The notes under the pieces are model-generated. The model made no database searches. It had not been told where the DNA came from and worked only from the letters and a program-made list of their open reading frames with translations. A stretch of DNA of 64,000 nucleotides from assembly GCA_033763575.1 (NCBI GenBank), contig JANRKF010000033.1:62001-126000 (forward strand), written 5' to 3'. Origin of the DNA: JANRKF01 sp033763575 (GTDB lineage Bacteria; Pseudomonadota; Alphaproteobacteria; Rickettsiales; SXRF01). Each line of letters begins with the position of its first letter. Within the stretch, counting starts at the first letter, position 1. Positions 60,879 through 64,000 of this stretch are shown here, in pieces. A program made the position numbers and the translations under genes.

Positions 60879-62024
60879 ATGAAATCGATCACAAAATATA
60901 CCGCAGCACTTTATTTCAGCGCCGCATCCGCCGCTTTTGCTGCTCCTAACCAGCAGTTCCTTTTCCAAACCCCGGCAGCGGGCCTCGCTCCGATCTCCAA
61001 CTTGACGCAAGGCAGCGGCGGCGGCACCGACCAATATGCGTATATCTCGCAGGTCGGTAACAACACGCTGGTTGGCGTACAGGTCGGCACCGGCACGAAA
61101 CTGGGCGTCATTCAGGAAAACTCGACGGGCGGGCCCGCCAACACCATCGGCTACACCGGCCGTGGCAACTCTGATGCCACCATTTACCAGCGCGCTGCCA
61201 ACGGCAACTTCACGGCTTCCGGCTCGTCGGGCAACGCCGCAAACGTTGACCTGGTAGGTACCGTTCCCGGCAAAAACAATCACAAGCTGTTCATCGACCA
61301 GATCGGCTTTAACAACAAAGCCATCGTCTATTCGACGGAGACCGTAGGTCAATCCGCCGCGAGCGATAACATCCGCGTGACACAGTTCAGCCCGAACGCC
61401 AACAGCGGCAACCAGTTCCAGTACGTGTCATCTAACCACAGCAATATTAACGTCCTGCAAAAAGGCGGCAACAAAGCGAGCTTCTCGGTTACCGGCGGCG
61501 GACAAAGCCTCAACCTGACGCAGAACAACACCGCCAACGATGCGTCGCAAGCCAACATCGTCAACGCCACCATCATCGGCGCGGGCCTTGACTGGACGCA
61601 GGACGGAACGAACAACTACCTTGAACTGAACATGCGCGGCACCACCTCGAATTTTGGCCTGTTCGGCTGGCAGGTTGGTGATCGCAACGAGGCAAGGCTG
61701 GTGCAGAGCGGAGCTTATCTGGATGCGGCCGTCGGCCCCAACCAGATATATCAGATCGGCAGCAGCAATACCACAACCGCACGCCAGGACAACTCGCATA
61801 ACTCGCAGTTCGTCTCGTATCAGAACGGTATCGGCAACAGCGCATCGGTTACCCAGGCGAGCAACAGCAACAGCGCACTGGTGCAACAGATCGGTAACAA
61901 CAACCGCGGCACGATTTCCCAAACCGGCACTGGCGGCTTGGCAAGAATCATCCAGAACGGTAACGGCAAAGTGGCCACCATCACCCAGACGGGCGCTGGC
62001 GAAAACATCACGATTGTCCAATAA
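60879..62024 (+). CDS. Curlin-repeat (CsgA-like) secreted protein
   Basis: 381 residues with a Sec signal peptide (MKSITKYTAALYFSAASAAFA). The mature chain is Gln/Asn/Gly/Ser-rich with curlin-type repeats: the pattern QxGxxNxxxxxQ recurs near both ends (YISQVGNNTLVGVQ; VTQASNSNSALVQQIGNNNR; SQTGTGGLARIIQNGNGK; TQTGAGENITIVQ), so it should form amyloid-like fibres outside the cell. There is no Cys. It has a GAAGGA ribosome site and its own terminator. No csgB, csgG or csgD is adjacent. Confidence 0.85.
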   Translation: MKSITKYTAALYFSAASAAFAAPNQQFLFQTPAAGLAPISNLTQGSGGGTDQYAYISQVGNNTLVGVQVGTGTKLGVIQENSTGGPANTIGYTGRGNSDATIYQRAANGNFTASGSSGNAANVDLVGTVPGKNNHKLFIDQIGFNNKAIVYSTETVGQSAASDNIRVTQFSPNANSGNQFQYVSSNHSNINVLQKGGNKASFSVTGGGQSLNLTQNNTANDASQANIVNATIIGAGLDWTQDGTNNYLELNMRGTTSNFGLFGWQVGDRNEARLVQSGAYLDAAVGPNQIYQIGSSNTTTARQDNSHNSQFVSYQNGIGNSASVTQASNSNSALVQQIGNNNRGTISQTGTGGLARIIQNGNGKVATITQTGAGENITIVQ

Positions 62025-62046
62025 GCGATCGTGTTGAGAATAAAAA

Positions 62047-62073
62047 GGGCTGCCTTCGGGCGGCCCTTTTTTT
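62047..62073 (+). terminator. Rho-independent terminator of the curlin-like gene
   Basis: GGGCTGCC-TTCG-GGCGGCCC stem (one T-G pair) followed by seven T. The stop codon of the convergent PfkB gene overlaps the T-run. Confidence 0.9.
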
Positions 62074-63091
62074 ATATCGGTGGAATCTCCGTCAGCCTCG
62101 CCGACGGCACCTGAAGCGCCGCCGCCGCCAGCTGCATGGCGATGCGCCCGGCACGGTCAATATCCGCCGCATCGGTGAGCAGCCCATATAAAAATCCGGC
62201 GAACGCGGCATCGCCCGCGCCGAGCGTATTTTTGATCTGCGCGGCGGGCACCGCCTCCGCCGCCACCGAATGCATCGCGCTGGAAGAAACGATGGTCGCG
62301 CCGCGCACGCCATCGGTAATGAAGGCAATCTGCCCACCCGATAATTGCGATTGCAACATTTTCAACGCCGTCTGCGTATCGCTTGCGGCAAACATCCGCT
62401 TAAGCTCATCGGCATTGGCCAGCACCACCTGCGCCTGCGGAATGAGGGCGCGCACCGCCTCGTTATATTGCCTGCCGGATTGCGAGTGGGTCGGCAGCGA
62501 CAGCCAGAGTTTCCTGCCGCACCCGACCAACGCCTGCGCAAAATCGCCGCCATATTTCTGCCAGAGCGAACCGGGCAGGAACAAAATATCGTAATCATCC
62601 GGCAGGTTTTTTGCGGCAAAGGCGGCGAGTATTTTCTCCCGCGAATTACCGCCATAACCGAGAATGGAGCGCTCCCCCTGTTCGTTCACCAGCACGAACG
62701 AGGTGGCCGTCTGCACATCGGGAAATGGCGCCGTTTGCGGCAGCAGATGAAGCCCGTCACGCGCCAGCGATTCGGCAATGACGCGGCCTGCCGCATCCTC
62801 GCCGTATGCCGCGATGAAATCGACCTGTAGCGAATCGCCCATCAGTTTTTTCAGCGCTGAAAGCGTGTTCGCCGCCGACCCGCCCGCGACATATTCCCCG
62901 CGCCCGGCAATCGCTTTTTCCCACGCATGGAACTCTTCCGGCGTCAGCGGCGATTTACTGCCCAGCGCAATCGGATGCTCCGGATGTGCGCGGTTATACC
63001 CGGCGATGAGCGGCCGCAAATCAGCATTTCCGGCGAGCGGCAGGATCACGTCGCAAATCAGCAAATCGCTGCTTAAAATGCGAACGGCCAT
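62072..63091 (-). CDS. PfkB-family carbohydrate/nucleoside kinase
   Basis: Ribokinase-fold kinase of 339 residues. GGSAANTLSALKKL (about 70-84) and the catalytic NTLGAGDAAFAGF (about 283-295, Asp as base) are family marks; the N-terminal MAVRILSSDLLICDV resembles adenosine/fructose kinases. The substrate is not decided by sequence; relatives include adenosine kinases of alphaproteobacteria. It starts on the last base of ftsE, where ftsX would normally be. Confidence 0.9.
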   Translation of the reverse strand: MAVRILSSDLLICDVILPLAGNADLRPLIAGYNRAHPEHPIALGSKSPLTPEEFHAWEKAIAGRGEYVAGGSAANTLSALKKLMGDSLQVDFIAAYGEDAAGRVIAESLARDGLHLLPQTAPFPDVQTATSFVLVNEQGERSILGYGGNSREKILAAFAAKNLPDDYDILFLPGSLWQKYGGDFAQALVGCGRKLWLSLPTHSQSGRQYNEAVRALIPQAQVVLANADELKRMFAASDTQTALKMLQSQLSGGQIAFITDGVRGATIVSSSAMHSVAAEAVPAAQIKNTLGAGDAAFAGFLYGLLTDAADIDRAGRIAMQLAAAALQVPSARLTEIPPI

Positions 63092-63747
63092 TACGCCTGC
63101 TGCACTTTGCCATGCCGTAGCTTCAGCACGGGATAATCGAACTTGCCGATGAGGGTTTCATCATGCGTGGCGAACAAAATGGTCGTGCCCCACTGGTTCA
63201 GCGCCTCGAACAGATACATGAATTTCACCGCAAGCTCGGAATCGAGATTGCCGGTCGGTTCATCGGCAAGCAGGATATCAGGCTTGTTGATAACGGCCCG
63301 CGCAATCGCCACCCGCTGCTTCTGCCCGCCGGAGAGCACACGCGGTTTATCATCGTAATACTGGCTGAGCTCAACCCATTCCAGCAGCTCGCGCACCTTG
63401 GGCTCCATCTCGGCGCTGCGCTCACCGGCGATTTTCAGTGGCAGCGCGACGTTCTCCGCCACCGTCAGATGCTCCAGCAAACCGTAATCCTGCTGCACGA
63501 TGCCGATACGGCGGCGATAGCCCGGCAGCAACTCGCGACCCAGGAAAGTGACGTCTTCGCCGAACATGCGCAGATTGCCACGCGCCGCACGCAGCCGCAG
63601 CGACAAGAGCGCCAGCAGCGTACTTTTCCCCGCCCCGCTCGCCCCGGTCAGGAAATGAAACGAACCGGGCAACAGCCGAAACGAGACGTCCTTCAGCACC
63701 GGCGCTTCCGGCGTGTATTCCACCGCCACATGTTCGAGGCTAATCAT
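63091..63747 (-). CDS. ftsE: Cell-division ABC transporter ATPase FtsE
   Basis: ATPase of the FtsEX complex that activates septal peptidoglycan amidases (through NlpD/EnvC-type proteins). In 218 residues: Walker A TGASGAGKST, Q-loop VQQDYGLL, signature LSGGQKQRVAIARA, Walker B LLADEPTGNLD and FATHDE. ftsX should follow but a PfkB kinase does. It is divergent from a zinc-ribbon protein, an arrangement common in alphaproteobacteria. Confidence 0.93.
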   Translation of the reverse strand: MISLEHVAVEYTPEAPVLKDVSFRLLPGSFHFLTGASGAGKSTLLALLSLRLRAARGNLRMFGEDVTFLGRELLPGYRRRIGIVQQDYGLLEHLTVAENVALPLKIAGERSAEMEPKVRELLEWVELSQYYDDKPRVLSGGQKQRVAIARAVINKPDILLADEPTGNLDSELAVKFMYLFEALNQWGTTILFATHDETLIGKFDYPVLKLRHGKVQQA

Positions 63748-63758
63748 GGTAAACCATC

Positions 63759-63787
63759 TTGTCGTTATTCGACGAGCATGCTACATA
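63759..63787 (+). promoter_or_regulatory. Promoter of the zinc-ribbon gene, likely leaderless
   Basis: TTGTCG (63759-63764), 17-base spacer, TACATA (63782-63787), then six bases to the ATG at 63794. The geometry equals that before bfd and before 29040. Confidence 0.45.
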
Positions 63788-63793
63788 CAATCT

Positions 63794-64000
63794 ATGATTT
63801 TGCAATGCCCCGCTTGTAACGCAAGATATGCCGTTCCCGATCATGCGATCGGCGCAAACGGACGGACGGTGCGTTGCGTAAAATGCGCGCATCAATGGTT
63901 TCAGGCAGGCGTGCAGGCCGAAAATATTGCGGCGCTCGAAGCATTGCTCAAAGCGCCGGAACAGCCGGTCGCCAAACCGATTCCCAAAAGCTCGAATGTT
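63794..64000 (+). CDS. MJ0042-type zinc-ribbon protein (partial)
   Basis: The first 69 residues are visible; the gene runs off the right edge. MILQCPACNARYAVPDHAIG...VRCVKCAHQWFQ is a CxxC...CxxC zinc ribbon of the MJ0042 type. In alphaproteobacteria such proteins, with a later membrane segment, lie divergent from ftsE. No Shine-Dalgarno precedes the ATG. Confidence 0.88.
   Translation, partial: MILQCPACNARYAVPDHAIGANGRTVRCVKCAHQWFQAGVQAENIAALEALLKAPEQPVAKPIPKSSNV

Noticed and set aside
1..64000. tRNA, rRNA and transposase genes
   Set aside because: I looked through the gaps for cloverleaf ends, T-loop sequence and IS-like frames and found none; all gaps are under 300 bases and hold promoters, repeats or hairpins.

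Overview
The window reads as chromosome of a moderately GC-rich alphaproteobacterium. The evidence is a sdhC-sdhD-sdhA-sdhB operon, a class I lysyl-tRNA synthetase, and a neighbourhood typical of the class: LytM lipoprotein, pcm, surE, serS, tatC/B/A, nagZ, SPOR protein, argS, dgt, erpA. The left edge carries a type IV secretion operon (virB3, virB4, three virB6 paralogues) whose VirB3 and multiple virB6 copies resemble the rickettsial vir homologue (rvh) type. A deep-branching, possibly host-associated lineage is my inference; I cannot name the genus. I saw no rRNA, tRNA, CRISPR array, phage or transposase.

Layout. 1-7.3 kb: T4SS operon on the minus strand. 7.5-17.3 kb: plus-strand genes (orphan protein, dadA, PAP2 phosphatase, hydrolase, ccmC, fdxA, glnE, bcp), with one minus-strand PLP transaminase. 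17.4-19.9 kb: unknown proteins and a prepilin-like protein. 20-22.4 kb: iron storage (bfd, bfr behind Fur-like sites), a PPIase and queA. 22.4-25.4 kb: pstCAB. 25.5-31.8 kb: TlpA-like protein, argH, LptM-like lipoprotein, lysA, a HAD hydrolase and lysK. 31.8-38.5 kb: an unusual protein-modification cluster. 38.6-51.6 kb: the conserved pcm-surE-serS-tat-nagZ-argS-dgt-erpA block. 51.7-60.6 kb: toxin-antitoxin pair, xth, rnhA, thrB and the sdh operon. 60.9-64 kb: a curlin-like protein, a PfkB kinase, ftsE and a zinc-ribbon protein.

The outstanding candidate is 31806-38467. Two cytosolic proteins carry four GT60-like (Skp1 hydroxyproline GlcNAc-transferase type) domains. The larger one also has a peroxiredoxin-like domain without its cysteines and two Fe(II)/2-oxoglutarate dioxygenase domains. 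A divergent sulfotransferase follows. The set looks like a bacterial hydroxylate-glycosylate-sulfate pathway, analogous to the eukaryotic cytosolic P4H/Gnt1 pair that modifies Skp1.

A second theme is palindromic repeats, some of which sit inside genes in frame. They add two peptides to QueA, most of the signal peptide of the LptM-like lipoprotein, and the ends of TatB, TatC, SerRS and an alpha/beta hydrolase. This resembles, but is not the same as, the Rickettsia palindromic elements. A third theme is orphan genes wedged into conserved operons (tatA|tatB, sdhD|sdhA, sdhA|sdhB, pcm|surE, rnhA|thrB, dgt|erpA). A fourth is that three genes have their -10 box exactly six bases before the ATG, which predicts leaderless mRNAs.
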